DNA of 64,000 nt, taken from positions 10,340,440 through 10,404,439 of the forward strand of contig OZ038462.1 in assembly GCA_964036295.1 (NCBI GenBank). Reading direction: 5' to 3'. Below the pieces are notes generated by a model. It was given only the letters and a program-made list of their open reading frames with translations. It searched no databases and had not been told where the DNA came from. The position numbers were made by a program, and so were the translations under genes. How positions within the stretch are numbered: the stretch's first letter is position 1; the number at the start of each line of letters is the position of its first letter. Below, one piece after another: positions 10,745-23,135 of the stretch. The stretch comes from Plumapathes pennacea. Lineage: Eukaryota > Cnidaria > Anthozoa > Antipatharia > Myriopathidae.

Positions 10745-12581
10745 AGATTTATTACACGACTTTGTGATCATTGAAACCTGCACCATCGGTAAAATTTTAT
10801 GCCGTGCGTAGTCGTAAACAAGAAATCTCAGAGTACAAATCTCGCAAGCTTAGAACATACAGACCCGATTTACACTTTTCTTTTATTTATGTGAACAAAA
10901 TGTGATAGAAAAGTACAGGAGAAACCACCAACTTTAGCGAAGCCAAAGGAAACAAGTAAAACGAGTGGGTTGAAAGACAAAAACTACAATTTGCGGATGC
11001 ATCAGAAGTCCACGAAGATTGACCAGTCTTACTCTGTACTGTCGTAGAAAACAAACAATTTTAATTGTTTAAAAACGCCAATCCTTACCTGCTACTCAGC
11101 TCAGTACGCATCTCGGCAAATTCATGAATTCAAAACAAAATGGCGGTGACCGCCGCCACCATTTTGAAAGTAGTCCTGTAAGAGTCCCAGGAAGCTTTGT
11201 TGGAACGACAAGCAGTTAAAATTTACATCTTTTGGAGATGAGAAATTAGAGAATTCAGGACTGAAAGGCTACTGACTTACATGAAGATTGTTTCTGGCTC
11301 CGAGGAGAACTTATATCTTTCGCTTAACTTTGAAGAAGACAATGTCGAGTTTTGCGAGCGACTCTGTTCGTTGCCATCCGTTTCAGCAAGTTACGAGAAA
11401 CTTTCCGCATTAACTTCCCCCATGCTACTTTCCGCAGAACTCAACCAGTTATCCTCTTCACCATTCACAAGTCAATAAGAAGAATTCAAGCTACAAAAAC
11501 TTTTTAGCTGCAGACTCGACGATTCAACCTTGGCTGCAAGCATCAAATGCTCATCAAATTTGACAGCCGCACTTGTATGGTTTTCTTCAAATTTCATTTC
11601 CGTTTCCGTTATAAATGTGGTCATTTAATATTCCTTATTACCCGAGTTTGGTCTGCCATATTGATTATTTTTTCAGCTCAGAAAAACATGCGTAATCTTA
11701 TGTGATCATACCCGGTCTGATACAGCCGGTCTGATACTTAGAAAATATCAGACCGGCAAAGGAGCGATCTGATTGGTGGATTTTCTGTATCGGCCCACTC
11801 AGCAGTACGCTAACTCATGCGCAATTGTCAATCTTGTCGAGTCATTAGTTTGCATTTGATGGCGCAGTACGCACGCAAAGCATCAAGTTTCTCTCTGCGT
11901 TTTTTTTTTTTTTTTTTCACGTTTCCTTCGGTGAATGTGTCTTAAATTTTTCAGGCAAAGAAAGATATATCAGGTCTTGTCGTATTTCATTGTAATGGAA
12001 ATTTATGGAGTAGATGATTTTCTATTTTCAAAAAAAAAAACATAAATTGCCAATTAGCTCAGAATCCGGTCCTTTAACCCTAACTTTTTTTACAGCTATG
12101 TTTACCTTATAAAAATTCTTAAACATACTAAAAGTTTCGCCAAAGAGAGCTCCAGAAAATAGAGCAGCAAGTTTGAAAATGGGGTAAAAGACCCTTTTTT
12201 CAAGGATGCATTGTTTCTTTTGAAACCATACTAGAGTGACAAAATTAAAACGCATATGCAACAGATCTCTCGAAACATCCACCCTGTAAATTTGATCAAC
12301 AAATAGTATAATGAAATGAAAATATGACAGGTTTAGTGTCATAAACTAAATACAGGCAAGTGCAGCGAAAACCCTATGGAGCCACTTTCCAAATTCATGT
12401 ACTTTGTGTCCAAGCCCAGCATGCACTGCGTGCGCAAATGATTTTTGCATGCTAAGATTTTAGCAAAATGTTATAATCCGGCCAAAAATTCAACATCCAG
12501 GCAATTTTGTTGCTCTAGAAATGGTAAAAAGATATCCTTCTAATTCCAAAATAGTGCCGTGTACAGTAATAGTGTTACTGA
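10745..12581. other. No recognised gene
   Basis: Contains an isolated 65-codon frame at 11281-11478 without recognisable features, a small hairpin at 11725-11757 and a poly-T run near 11902. Nothing else is supported. Confidence 0.45.
11725..11757. repeat. Small perfect inverted repeat
   Basis: GCCGGTCTGATA at 11725-11736 is mirrored perfectly by TATCAGACCGGC at 11746-11757 with a 9-base loop. A partial third copy, CCGGTCTGATAC, lies at 11712-11723, so this may be the remnant of a palindromic element. Confidence 0.6.
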
Positions 12582-12769
12582 CAGTGAAATATCGATATAA
12601 CGAAGGCCCAAGGACTGGGAAAATACCTTCGTTATTGAATGCGGAGTTTCGTTAGCAAGATTCCGCTCATATACTTTATAACTACCGTAACTTGGCTGTA
12701 ACTGACTGAATAAAATCGTTCGTTATCTCGGGGTTCTCGTTATACTGAGGTAGTATAGAGGTTTCACTG
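12582..12769. mobile_element. Pogo/Tigger-like MITE
   Basis: The termini are CAGTGAAA (12582) and TTTCACTG (ending 12769), with inner words of the ATAACGA type on both arms. TA follows the right end; the left flank reads GA, probably a mutated TA. CAGT termini at a TA site are typical of pogo-group elements. It is non-coding. Confidence 0.6.
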
Positions 12770-14034
12770 TACCACTGGCAATGCTACACAGAGATCCCAG
12801 GCCGAGGAAGGACTAATTCTACATGTGCTCGTTTGATTTTCAATGAAGTATCAGAAAGAAGATTGATCGTTCCTTGAAGAAAAAGTGTAAGTCCTTGTAA
12901 CAAGTCTGCTGTACTGCCGCACAGTTTATAGAAAGTTGACTCCAAGTTTTTCATGCTATATAGTTACTTTCTTTTTTATTGTAAGCACAGAACGGTTTTC
13001 GAATGACTGTTGAAAGTTGTCGTGTGATTGCCTTTGTTTTGAGTTTGCTAGACGCTTTAGGATTGGACAAGACAAGTCTCTTGACCAATCATTAGCAAAA
13101 CTAACTAATTATGTCGACGGAAAATGTGACAGATACTGGGGCCGGTTTTGCCTTTACAGGTGATAGAAGAGGGGCTCCCCTAGATAAAACTGTTATATGT
13201 GGTGAAATTTAACCGAATTAAGCACGGTGTTTAAATGGCTAGGAAGAAATATTGAAGAAATTAGATGTGGAGTTTTTTTCAATAATGAGTTCAAAGCACT
13301 TGCCATATATCCTATATTCTGATGAAAATTAAGGACTAGCTTTACCAGTTATTTTATACGAGGCTACCATTTCATAAATGAATGAAATGTTTCAAGTACT
13401 GCAACTGTGTTGTAAAGACGAATTCTAACTACGTATTCAGCAAATAATAGTATATGACTAGAAGAATTGTTAGACTATTTATAAGCTTGAATAAAACTTA
13501 CGCATCACCGATAAATTATTCCGGTAAACTGTAGGACTAAGGCTGTGGTCATTGTACTTGTGCTAGAAGCGCGCTTAGCTTAGTTTGCTTCTGATTGCCT
13601 AGCACAGGCTTGCTTGAACGTGATCATGAGGCGATAGTACAAAATAACCGATGAGCACTCCCGCGTGTCAAGCTTAGTTCTAATGTAAGTGTGAACATGG
13701 CCTGAGCGTATTAAAAAAAAAAAATTGCGTTCCCCTTGTGGGAAAAGCGCTCAATACACTGATTTGTTTACGTTACGTCACACGGCCACGTGCAGACAAG
13801 ACCTCACATAATACTTTTCTGTTGGCAAGTTCTAACCTTAAATCTGAATCAAAGGGCCTGTCTACAAGGACACAGGGTTACCCTAGAACTAGGGTCTAGG
13901 GCTTTAAGATTTCCTCTTTCTTTAATCAGCGTGTTTATAAGCGGGCTTGGGTTAGGCTTGTGATAGGGTTACGCGAGCTGAGAGCTAGGGTTACCGCCGC
14001 TCAAAATCCGACCGTCATTTAGTTCTCTCTTCAA
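12770..14034. other. No recognised gene
   Basis: Short frames only. An inverted-looking stretch at about 13550-13700 was too weak to call an element. Confidence 0.45.
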
Positions 14035-14978
14035 ATGGCTACCGAAGGTGGAGTTCTCGAAGATCCTTCGAAGGTTTTTTGCAAAGCGAAGAAACTTAAG
14101 TCCAAAAAAAACTTATCTTTCAAGTTCAGCGGGAACAGGAAGCAATTTGAACACCAAAACACTCAAGTATATTTCTCACAGCCTTATTTCGTGCAATTAC
14201 TTAAATCTCTCGTTGACCTGGATGATACTGATAACCAGGTTGATTTTGAAACTCGGCGAATCGCTCAACAGTGCTTCGAAGGGCGTCGCGTGACGTATCA
14301 AGTTTAAGGTATCATCCCCCCCCCCCTAAACGACCACTTTCCAGCAGAATTTTATTTAAATGGTATCAATTGACTAAGAGGCATGCTACATATCAAACTT
14401 TTTGTTATTAAATTGTCTATCTGTTTCTAATGTCTGTCGTTAATACCAAATATGGCAAACGTTATAGTGTAATCATTGACGTCACATGTTTTTAATCTTT
14501 TTGACCTAATCTCCCTCAATTTGTTAACTGATCGGAACGAAACTAACGGCATTTGAAAGGGCTTATGGGGGTCGAAAACAGGGTGTCTCAGTTTTTTTTT
14601 TTCATGACTTTTTAAATTTTAACCATGCGAGAAATTTTCACAGTTTACATTAATGTTTTATGTTTTCTTTTTGTGAAGTGAAGTGAAAAAAATTAAAACC
14701 CGTATGGCGTATTGAGGGGGGGGGGGGGGGGGGGGTGGGGGGGGGGTGATACCTTAATTAAAAGGATTGCCAATAAGTTCGAAGCCGGCTGGGCCGCTCT
14801 TGACGAGTATTTGTCTGAAATCGCCTCTGGTTCCGAAGACGAGAAAAACATGCTGCAGATCAGAGGGCGTTATAGAAACAAGAAAAACTCACAGACACAG
14901 AAATCGGGACAGAAGTTAAGTATCTCATATACCATTTGTCTTTATTCACTCTTGTTTCACTGGTTTTCAGCGTTTTAA
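14035..14978 (+). pseudogene. Small lineage-specific coding region split by a MITE
   Basis: Frame 14035-14307 begins with ATGGCTACC after a purine at -3 and encodes 90 residues. The stop at 14305-14307 lies within the TTAA that borders an inserted element (14308-14753). After the element the frame resumes in another phase, with KRIANKFEAGWAALDEY and SGSEDEKNMLQIRGR at about 14757-14913. The two parts resemble, from memory, a multi-copy cnidarian protein with a 'GW..V..Y' block and an acidic 'DEK' block, usually encoded near mobile elements. Restoring one reading frame would need removal of the insert and a frameshift, so it is treated as broken. Function is unknown. Confidence 0.45.
14308..14753. 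mobile_element. MITE with C-run/G-run ends and TTAA target
   Basis: The left end GGTATCATCCCCCCCC and the right end GGGGGGGTGATACC are inverted, each bordered by TTAA (14304-14307 and 14754-14757). TTAA duplication is typical of piggyBac-type and some Kolobok-type transposons. The interior has no coding frame. The homopolymer ends (14711-14747 is almost pure G) could form quadruplex or slip in replication. Confidence 0.7.
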
Positions 14979-16287
14979 CCGTTCTTTATATTTCTTAGCA
15001 TGATCCTGGTTGGATTGGGCACTACTGTTCTATCCCTGCCAAAAACAGTAAATTGTTCTTTGCTTGTACTGGTTGTGCGTTCTTTGCTGGATAGTTAAGA
15101 GCATAATTAACTTATTTTTGGTACGAAATTTAGAAAATAAAACCAGCCCTTCAACGTTTTGACTGAACGATAAGAAATAGCTGCACATTAAACTTCAGTT
15201 TTAGGAAGGTAGTCTCAAGTCATAATGTATGCACAGTGTATCTATTAGTCTAAAACAATACCCCAACCATAAAACAGAACATATGGAAGTTAACCAAACT
15301 AGATTAGCTCTATAGCTATTCTAGGTAAATCTAGCTAGTGCACAAACAAATACTGATTGATTGATTAATCAACTACTGCTTAGTGGATGTGGTTTATTCG
15401 ATTAAACATTAAAATTAAAACATCGCGTATCGTGTCTCTCAATGAGGCCTTGGGGAAGTATTTAACTATTTAATTTTCTCTTTTTATACTCTCAAGTACA
15501 AGGAATCGTGAATTGAAAACCGAAACAACTTTCAGCTTTTACAGTTTTTTTGTTTGGATGTTTTAACTGAGGTTTTATAAAGGTCTCATCTGCACCTTGA
15601 GAGCCCGTTATACAAAAACTATTTAGGCGGTTTATTCTATAGTTATAGTCTGAGCAGATATTAGAAAAAACAAGAACAAAAAATATGCAAACACACAAAC
15701 ACACACACAAAAACTTAGTAAGTGTCAATGGGCTTCCTTTTACCCGTTTCAATGTATTATTGATAATCAAACGATACAACAGAAATAGACAGAGGCGAGG
15801 CTGCGTTTTCTGTGGCACAAATGCTTTATTGGAAAATAGACCACTCGTGAAATTTATACGAAAATACATACGGATCCCGAGTGGCGCATTTTCCTATTCT
15901 CACTGCACTGGTGAGGATATTGATGACGTTAAAAGCGGGAAAAGTGTTCTCTTTTCCAGTAAAACACTTGTGCGTACATAAAAAATAGAACATTAGTAGA
16001 CGGCGGCTTGAAGATATGAATTTTATTTTTTAGTAGAAAAATAGTGTTTTTACTACACGAAAAATAATACATAACGAGCCAGAACCGCTTACTAAATAAG
16101 GACCCCCTGCCGATGAACCAGACAAATTGCCGGGATGACTGGCCACTATATGTCAACATGCTACAATCATGGTCAAAAGTCGTTGGGACGCCCCACTTAC
16201 GCACATTCGGAGCACAATGTAAATCCGTACAACCTATGGGGGTCTCATAATTCTTGTTTTCAAGTCCCTCCCCCTCCCCTCCATTCA
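14979..16287. other. No recognised gene; upstream region of gene A
   Basis: No domains are recognised. A frame at 15492-15869 (minus) and one at 15685-15981 (plus) overlap and lack support. A promoter for gene A would lie here, but no clear TATA or initiator could be singled out. Confidence 0.4.
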
Positions 16288-16632
16288 ATGTTCCTTTTCT
16301 TTGCTTGTATTTTTGCGGCACATTTCTTCATCGAACAAGAAGTTATGTGCGCTAAAGGACTGACAAGGAACCCTGAACTGGGACTTGCTTACGCTAACTT
16401 TGTTGATCACCTCTTTCACTACCTCAATGTCAGTCAAGTCGGATCATATTTGGTGCACAAACTCGGAGAATGCGCTGAGGCTTGCGCTCGCAGTTTTACT
16501 TGTTTCTCATTTAATGTGGCGGTACAACCTGACAGAAACGGCCATTTTCTGTGTGAGCTTCTGGCCTCTGATAAGTACAACTCGTCTGACAAGTTCTAAT
16601 CAAACATATCTTTTCACCATTACAATATTTTG
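16288..16632 (+). pseudogene. Gene A exon 1: signal peptide and PAN-like domain, stop codon
   Basis: Paralogue of gene B exon 1 (29733-30095), nearly identical from QEVMCAKG onwards. The reading frame starts at ATG 16288 (MFLFFACIFAAHFF, a signal peptide core); an upstream ATG at 16135 only adds low-complexity residues. The cysteine pattern (ECAEAC...C...LCELL) matches a short PAN/apple-like module for extracellular protein or sugar binding. At 16597-16599 a TAA replaces the CAA found in gene B, 33 bases before the splice donor at 16633 (GTAAGT). Gene A therefore should yield only a truncated PAN fragment unless the stop is skipped. Confidence 0.85.
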
Positions 16633-17001
16633 GTAAGTATCTGCAGCTCTGTTTTAAAGCACGATGTCTAAGTATAAGGTATTGCTTTGTTGAGTGTAAA
16701 TATCCTTGTCGGTGTCTATTCCATTTCCTGTCAAGTATTCTGTTTTCAATCAAACATCCTTTCCAGACTCTGTGAAATTAGTCGGCGTCAGGGAGGAGCG
16801 TAGAATATATCAACCTAAGGTTAATCAAATGTGGATATGCTCAAGAATGCATGACGTTTTAATTATTAGACCCTTAAGTCTTTTCTACGAATTCTACATA
16901 TCAGAAAACTTGTGTTCCCTTTTAAGTCTGGTTGCCATGGAGACAAAACGAGAAAGAAACAAACAAAATGGCTAATCTCTTCCTCTTTTTTTTGTTTTCA
17001 G

Positions 17002-17116
17002 AGTCCTTGTTCCAATAGGCCCTGTATGAACGGGGGGACTTGCATCGCTTTGTACTATACTGACAACATTAATTGCAAATGTCCTGAAGGATTCAAAGGA
17101 ACGAACTGCGAAATGG
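17002..17116 (+). pseudogene. Gene A exon 2: EGF domain
   Basis: 115-bp exon with acceptor TTGTTTTCAG and donor GGTAAG, the exact counterpart of gene B exon 2 (30498-30612). It encodes an EGF fold (CSNRPCMNGGTC, then CKCPEGFKGTNC) with six cysteines. It is entered in phase 0 and left in phase 1. The exon is intact by itself, but it follows the stop in exon 1. Confidence 0.85.
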
Positions 17117-18352
17117 GTAAGTAGCAAACAAAGAACAAACCGGCCTACATGCTGCAATTATAAACAGTTGTGTATATATTTTTTGTATATTTTTTGTATT
17201 TTTTTTGGTTTTGTATTTTTTGGTTTTGTTTTGTTTTGTTTTTTTTTTCAATCTACGAGTCAGCAATTTTTTTCCTTTTTTTTGTATAGTCCAAAAACAT
17301 GTTTGCACACATTCCCAAGAGTTGTTATATACAAGATTCTGACCATTTCACGCTTTAGCTTTTATGACAAAATACAGTGTTTTGTCCATTTCCATCGAAC
17401 ATCTGTTTTCAGTGCAAAGTGGAAAATGAGTTAATGCAAATATTTTCGGCAATTGTCATTTTAGGATATCAAGTTCGCGTCGTCAAACTCTAATTGTATA
17501 GTTCCGGTAATTCGAAGCCTGGATACCTCGAACTAACTTATTTTTGAATCCCTTGAAGAGTGACCAATTCATCCTCGATATTAACTAAACCTTATGGTTT
17601 CGCCTTCCCGTCCAAAAAATCTCGATTCTTTGCTCCTCGTAACAGATATCCCATCGATCCCATGGGTCCCACACCGAGATTAGGGTTGCGTTCTCCTTCG
17701 TCGAACGCAATTATTTCTATTATTATCAATAAAATGGATTCAGAGCGTCTTGGAAACCTATATCTGATACGGGTTCAAACAATGTTCAGAAGTGAAGTGT
17801 AAAACAGTGTTCCACTATAAAAAAAAAAAACAGCGTAATGGCACTGACTCTTTTTGTAATGCTAGAGAAATAAGTGTAAAGGTAGTTTAAATTAAAACAC
17901 TTTATCACTTTATCCCCTTTTGTTAAGAATGTAGAGAGCCGAAAAACATCAGTAATATATGCATGTCTATAAAATATCTTGCCGGAATTATTGTCTACTA
18001 TGACTACAATGTTTACTTACTTACTAAAACCCTGTCCTGTTTATCGGTCGCTTTGTATTAGCTGCAGCGAATATGGGACTTTTTCTGACTCTTGACAAAC
18101 TCTGCCCGTGTCTTTTAGCAATTACATTGTATTTCCGTTTATACTATCTCAAATGAAATACTTCTTATTTGTTATATACATACATCCCTCAGTAACACTG
18201 CAATACAGTAAAATAATGGGCTTAGGGGACCACCAGAAAGAAATTGGGTACCACTGTACATTGACCATGGCACAGGTTCACTGTCATTGGCCAGTGATCT
18301 TTATATTTCATAATATTAGTTTGTTTATTGGTTGTCATAATTCAACACGCAG
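17117..18352 (+). other. Gene A intron 2 (1.24 kb)
   Basis: A compact intron between the EGF and cbEGF exons. Its first half (17335-17545) matches 40263-40490, and its second half (17700-18352) matches 53455-54623 of gene B and 8566-9123 upstream of the fibrinogen exon. It is the reference that shows gene B's matching intron grew to 24 kb. Confidence 0.8.
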
Positions 18353-18476
18353 ATGTGGACGAGTGCATACAAAACAAAGACAACTGCTCTGCAGACGCTA
18401 CTTGCAAAAACACCAAAGGTTTCGTTCAACTGCAAGTGTAACCATGGTTAGCAGGGAAATGGCGTAAACTGTAATG
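18353..18476 (+). pseudogene. Gene A cbEGF exon, frameshifted
   Basis: Homologue of the 123-bp cbEGF exons of gene B, but 124 bp long. There is an extra T in GGTTTCGTTCAAC, which shifts the frame after about 23 residues, and a TAC-to-TAG change downstream (GGTTAGCAG). Acceptor and donor remain. It starts with the canonical DVDEC calcium-binding motif. Confidence 0.85.
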
Positions 18477-18606
18477 GTAAGGACTAGTTCAATGTCTTTG
18501 TCATATCATCACATTTCTTAGTACCCATACCTTTTAGTTAGTATGTAGTTTCACTAACCATGTCGCTTACATCAACTCAAATGAAATACTTCTCCCTTCT
18601 TTTTCC

Positions 18607-19095
18607 CAAAAGCCCGGCTAGGCCGGAAAAGCCTGGCTTGACCATGTTTGCCGGGCTTGAAACCAGGGTAACCGGGCTAGCCTGGCCTGGTAAGCCTGGC
18701 AAAAGCCCGGCACTTACAAATTGGGGCCGGGCTTTGCTGGCTACCACGGCTGCTAAAGCTCGGCTTACTCGGCCAATCACTTTAGGCCGGGCTTTCTTGG
18801 CTACCCCGGCTTGGCCAAAGTATGGTAAGCCCGGCCAAACACTTCAGGCCAGGCTCCCTCAGCTACCCCGGCTTCGCCAAAGTATGGTAAGCCTGGCCAA
18901 CCATTATTAGGCCAGGCTTTGCCGGCTACCATGGCTCGGCCAAAGTCTGGTAAGCCTGGCTAAAAACTTCAGGTCAGGTTCTCTTAGCTACGCCAGCTGC
19001 ACCCAAAGTCTCTAGTAAGCCCAGCCAAACATTCTCAGGCTAGGCGTTTCTGGCTCACCTTGGCTGGACCCAATTCTGGCAAGCCAGCCAAGTAA
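18607..19095 (+). repeat. Minisatellite 1, unit about 60-66 bp
   Basis: About six diverged units start near 18725, 18785, 18847, 18910, 18972 and 19038, preceded by a more irregular portion. Each carries GGCCGGGCTTTGCTGGCTAC-like and GGTAAGCCCGGCCAAACA-like parts. Units decay to the right. Confidence 0.85.
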
Positions 19096-22000
19096 TTTAG
19101 GCCACTCAGATACACCAAAAATAATACCTGCATTGATAGTACATTATAATGCTAATGTCACAAGAGCCATTTGAATGTGTTAACTGATCCAGATTAGATG
19201 AAATTCATTTTAAAAAGTCCCTGGAACAATTAGCACTATTCTCAACAATTTGCTGTTAACCCATATAAATTATGTCCATTTTCATATCTGTCACTGAAAT
19301 GGCAATATTACTACACATGTCTGCAGATACAACCTTAGATGGCACTAGTTATTCAACTCAAAGATCTCAGTAATTGGTCAGAAATTTGTATTCATGGATG
19401 CATGTGCCAAACTCAAAGATCATAAACAAATCATAAAGATCATAAAGAGTAAAGTATACCATTACATTGAAATTTCAATTGGCAAAATTCTCAGGAAAAT
19501 CTGGTTTACAAATTAGACTCTGGTAAAACTGCTGACTGTGAAATAATGTCAAAAACTGTTTTACTACATTTGTCACTCTAGCAACTAAAGCAGAAAAATC
19601 AGCTTAACATTAAGCTACACAGAGTGAAGGCAAAAAGCTGAGTCATCCATTATAGCCAGTTCTAATAACTGTTAGCTTTTGTACCATTAATAAGTTCACT
19701 ATTAATATTATTTGACATTGACAATGTCAATTTGGGACTCTCCAGACCAGCATCATTCCACATTAGAGGAAAAATGAAGGCAAACAAAATTAAGTCAGTT
19801 AGTGTCATGCACCAGTGAGTTTGAACTGCTTGACAATATTGAGCATTTTAAATTAAAGCAAAACCACTCAATTTACTGTTGATCTGTTGTGTAAAGCAAA
19901 TGGTACCATAAATATTTCAGTTACTGAAAACAAGCTGTTTGGGAAATTCTCAGTCTACAGTATTCATTTATATCTAAACTTTCTTGTTGAAAAGCTAAAT
20001 TTGTTCACAAAACGATTTCTTCCACTTTGCTTAGTTAAGAAGATTTTTACAACCATATGCTTTTCGAAAAATGTATACGGTCCAGTAATTACTGTAAAAT
20101 AAAAGTCGTTCACACAAGTATTTCGGAGGAAATTATTTATTAAGTATCTGTGTATTCATCAGTTCAGTTCATACATGAATGTTTTACCTCAAGCTGACTA
20201 TAAAAAGCTGACTCGACTAAACTCGATCTCCAAAGTCGACTCTTCCTCCGAATTACAAGACTTTAAACCATTTTATTTTGTGGCGATTCCTAGCAGTTCC
20301 AAACGTGTGCTAATCTTGTCCTTGGCTCCTATATTTTTGTGGCAGTAATATTTACAGTGACATAAGTACCTGAACATAATTCAATATGGCTGCCAAGATT
20401 ACCACCACGAAAATAATTCATTGCATACAGTAGCTTACATGTGGCAGATACTCCTTGAGCGTGCAGACTGCATATCATATCGATGAAAGGGTCGTAATCA
20501 TATGGTAAAATCAATAGCTTTAGTTTCAAACAGCCAGGAAAACAACTCAATGACCACACAACGTGTGACGTCAAACCAAATGGCTGAGTGGAAACTGGAA
20601 AACGGTCACATGGTGCATGTCAAACCAACCAAGGCGGGAAATTGCGCGGCGTCGCCGTGGTGACGAAGCGACGGTTTTTTCCGAATCGGCGTACATTTCT
20701 GTCTTCCCGAGCGAAAGCGGTCGTCACGAGGATCTTGCAAGTTTGAAGCCAATTTTAAGCGTACTGAACTGGAAAGGAGATTGCCTTTGATAGTCTTGAG
20801 GAACGGTTATCCTTCAGGAACTGTGAATACTCCCCAGACTACTCCCGGACGAAGCACGAACTGTTATTTAGGTAAGACAAAATTTGAAACTACCTAGACA
20901 TACGAAAAGCAATCTATTTAATAAACAAAGCAAAAAGATGACAGATAATTTATTTTACTCATTGTGGACTGTAAGTTGAAGATAATTTATCGGCTTCATG
21001 GTGAACTGTAAGTTGACAATTCTTTGACATTTGTGTGTGAAGCGTATTGCGATAAATTTAAGAAATCCGATACGTCGAAAGTAAGCATTTTTATTGCACA
21101 TGCGGTTACCGCTAATCTGATCTTGATTTTTACAACAGTTTCGGTTTTAAGTATTGTATTTATGGCTGGCCTTCGGGCTAAAAAAATGTACTAGGAAACG
21201 ATCAGTTTCTAGGCAAGTAGACAAAATTTGAGAATGAGGAAAAGATACAACATTTCTGATCACATATGAATTTATTCTAAAGTCTCAGCATCTCGCTTCG
21301 AGGGCCGAGATAGAGAGACTCAACAAAAATATATATTAGGTTCCCAGATATGAATGACCTGCTCGAGGATGCAGAAAAATAATGCATAGAAACACAGCAA
21401 GTAATCAACTGCCTTTGACGGTTTTTGTAAACAACATTCAGCCTGCAGCGTACTCAGGGGCTGGCCTTTTTATGATAATAATATAAACATAGAAAAAAGT
21501 CTACCACATTTCAACAGGTTTGTTGAGTACTAGTACCTGTATGAAAATATCATGACATACGAAAATTGTTGAACTAAATTTTGACTGTGTTTTACTTGTA
21601 TAGTACAATATTATTGTCTATGATCTGAATCGTTGTGGCATTTAATTTGTTTTAATAATATTTACATGTACATGTATTATACGTCCTGCACATAACTGAT
21701 CTGTTTGCATGTTTTGGTAGTTGACATCTCAACATGGTGGCATCTCTGCATGATTGAATGGAGACCTTGGCACAATGCTCAGCATGCTTTATTCGACTGA
21801 GGTAATCTATAAAGTGACTTCAAAGTTTGGATGGAGATGGTTTAAGTGCACAGGACAAGAAGCTAGTAAGTTGAATAGCATTATAACTGTCAGTGGACAT
21901 GCAGGAAAATTAGGACAAAATAAATGTTTGAATGTCATAATGTAGTAATGCTTTGGTTTGCTTTTGTATTGCTTTCCAATTGCCCAATATCGTTTTAACA

Positions 22001-22129
22001 ACATTCTTGGCTGTCATCCTTAATCCTAATTTTTCTGATATCCCATAGCTTCAAGGCACTCAAAGCCTGAGGTCTTGATTGGGACTGCAGGCTAAACTCC
22101 AGCCAATCCCAGACATTTATCCTGTTAGC
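19096..22129. other. Interior of the insert, no recognised gene
   Basis: AT-rich, with an internal CpG-rich patch at 20580-20720 that looks like a promoter between two divergent open stretches. No transposase, RT or recombinase motif could be found on either strand. Confidence 0.4.
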
Positions 22130-22740
22130 GGCCACAACCAGGCAAGCCTTGACCAGGGTTACCCCGGTTTCTACTTTTTATAGCCTGGTCAAAGCTGGCT
22201 ACAACTAGCCTGACCTAGACCGGGGATACCCCGGTTTAACTGGGGCTGGCCGACCCCGGATACCATGGTTTTTTTATCATCTGGCAAGCCCGGACAAAGC
22301 CTGGCCCCAACTAGCCCGACCTTGACCGGGGTAACCATGGTTTAGCCGGGGTTTGTGATCAGCCAGGGTAACATGGCTGACCCCGGATACCGTGGTTTTT
22401 TATCATCTGGCAAGCCCGGACAAAGCCTGGCCCCAACTAGCCCGGCCTTGACCGGGGTAACCATGGTTTAGCCGGGGTTTGTGCTCATCCAGGCTAACAC
22501 GGCTGACCCCGGATACCGTGGTTTTTTTATCATCTGGCAAGCCCGGACAAAGCCCGGCTCCAACTAGCCCGGCCTTGACCGAGGTAACCATGGTTCAGCC
22601 GGGGTTTGTACTTGGCCGGGCTAGCCTGGCCGACCCCGGATACTCTGGTTTTTTTATCATCTGGTAAGCCCGGTCAAAGCCCGGCCGCAGGGCCGGCCTG
22701 ACCCCGGTCAACCCCGGCTTGGCCGAGCTTCTGACACAAG
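22130..22740 (+). repeat. Minisatellite 2, unit about 126 bp
   Basis: The marker GACCCCGGATAC recurs at 22252, 22379, 22505 and 22632, giving a period of 126-127 bases and about four units. Units contain GGTAACCATGGTTTAGCC and TTTTTTATCATCTGGCAAGC. The composition resembles minisatellite 1 but the unit is about twice as long. Confidence 0.85.
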
Positions 22741-22759
22741 GGTTTTGTTATACATACAG

Positions 22760-22783
22760 ATTTAGACGAGTGCGCAGAAAACA
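22760..22783 (+). pseudogene. Truncated cbEGF exon start
   Basis: A perfect acceptor (TTATACATACAG) and the first 24 bases of a cbEGF exon (reading LDECAEN in phase 1) are present. The sequence then departs abruptly from all other copies. The donor half of the exon is gone. Confidence 0.8.
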
Positions 22784-23135
22784 GCTTTTGCTTGATCTCA
22801 AAAAACCTCGTTTGGATGAATCCACGATCCTGACAAACGCTAAAAATAGTATTCACGCAACTACTTTCGACATTCTAGCCTGCGTAAGGGCTCTGACGGG
22901 AAGGGAAGGGGAGGGGGACGGTCTCTCTTCCTCTTCATCCTACTACCCATTCCCCCGTCCTTCTCCCCATATTGCTCACGTTCGCACTAACGTTATAGGC
23001 TAACATTTGTCCAAAAGTCGATAATCAAAGGCAAAACAACTTTTGGAAACGTCAACAAGATTTTTTTCATGCTATTTGAAAATCAAATTGTATCGTTAAC
23101 GAAATAAATATTTTTCTTTTTCGATCATCACTCAG

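Larger units (their letters stand above)
18606..22742. mobile_element. 4.1 kb insert bounded by two GC-rich minisatellites
   Basis: Compared with the gene B introns, the host intron is interrupted about 18 bp before an EGF acceptor: it stops after CTTCTTTTTCCC at about 18605 and resumes with GTTTTGTTATACATACAG at 22742. Everything between is extra. The left 490 bp and right 610 bp are tandem repeats rich in AAGCCCGG and CCGGGCTT, enclosing 3 kb of AT-rich sequence. The middle has an 81-codon minus-strand frame (20329-20574) and, facing away, an open plus-strand stretch ending in a donor near 20875, around a CpG-rich centre at 20580-20720, but no known domain. A large DNA transposon with repeat-rich ends is one reading. 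Confidence 0.55.

Noticed and set aside
12028..12342. 104-codon minus-strand frame
   Set aside because: No domain, repeats or splice context; composition is typical of AT-rich non-coding DNA.
16135..16287. Upstream start for gene A (ATG at 16135)
   Set aside because: It adds non-homologous low-complexity residues and would bury the signal peptide; gene B homology supports 16288.
20329..20574. 81-codon minus-strand frame inside the 4.1 kb insert
   Set aside because: It reads reasonably well but has no recognisable motif or splice evidence; mentioned only within the insert entry.
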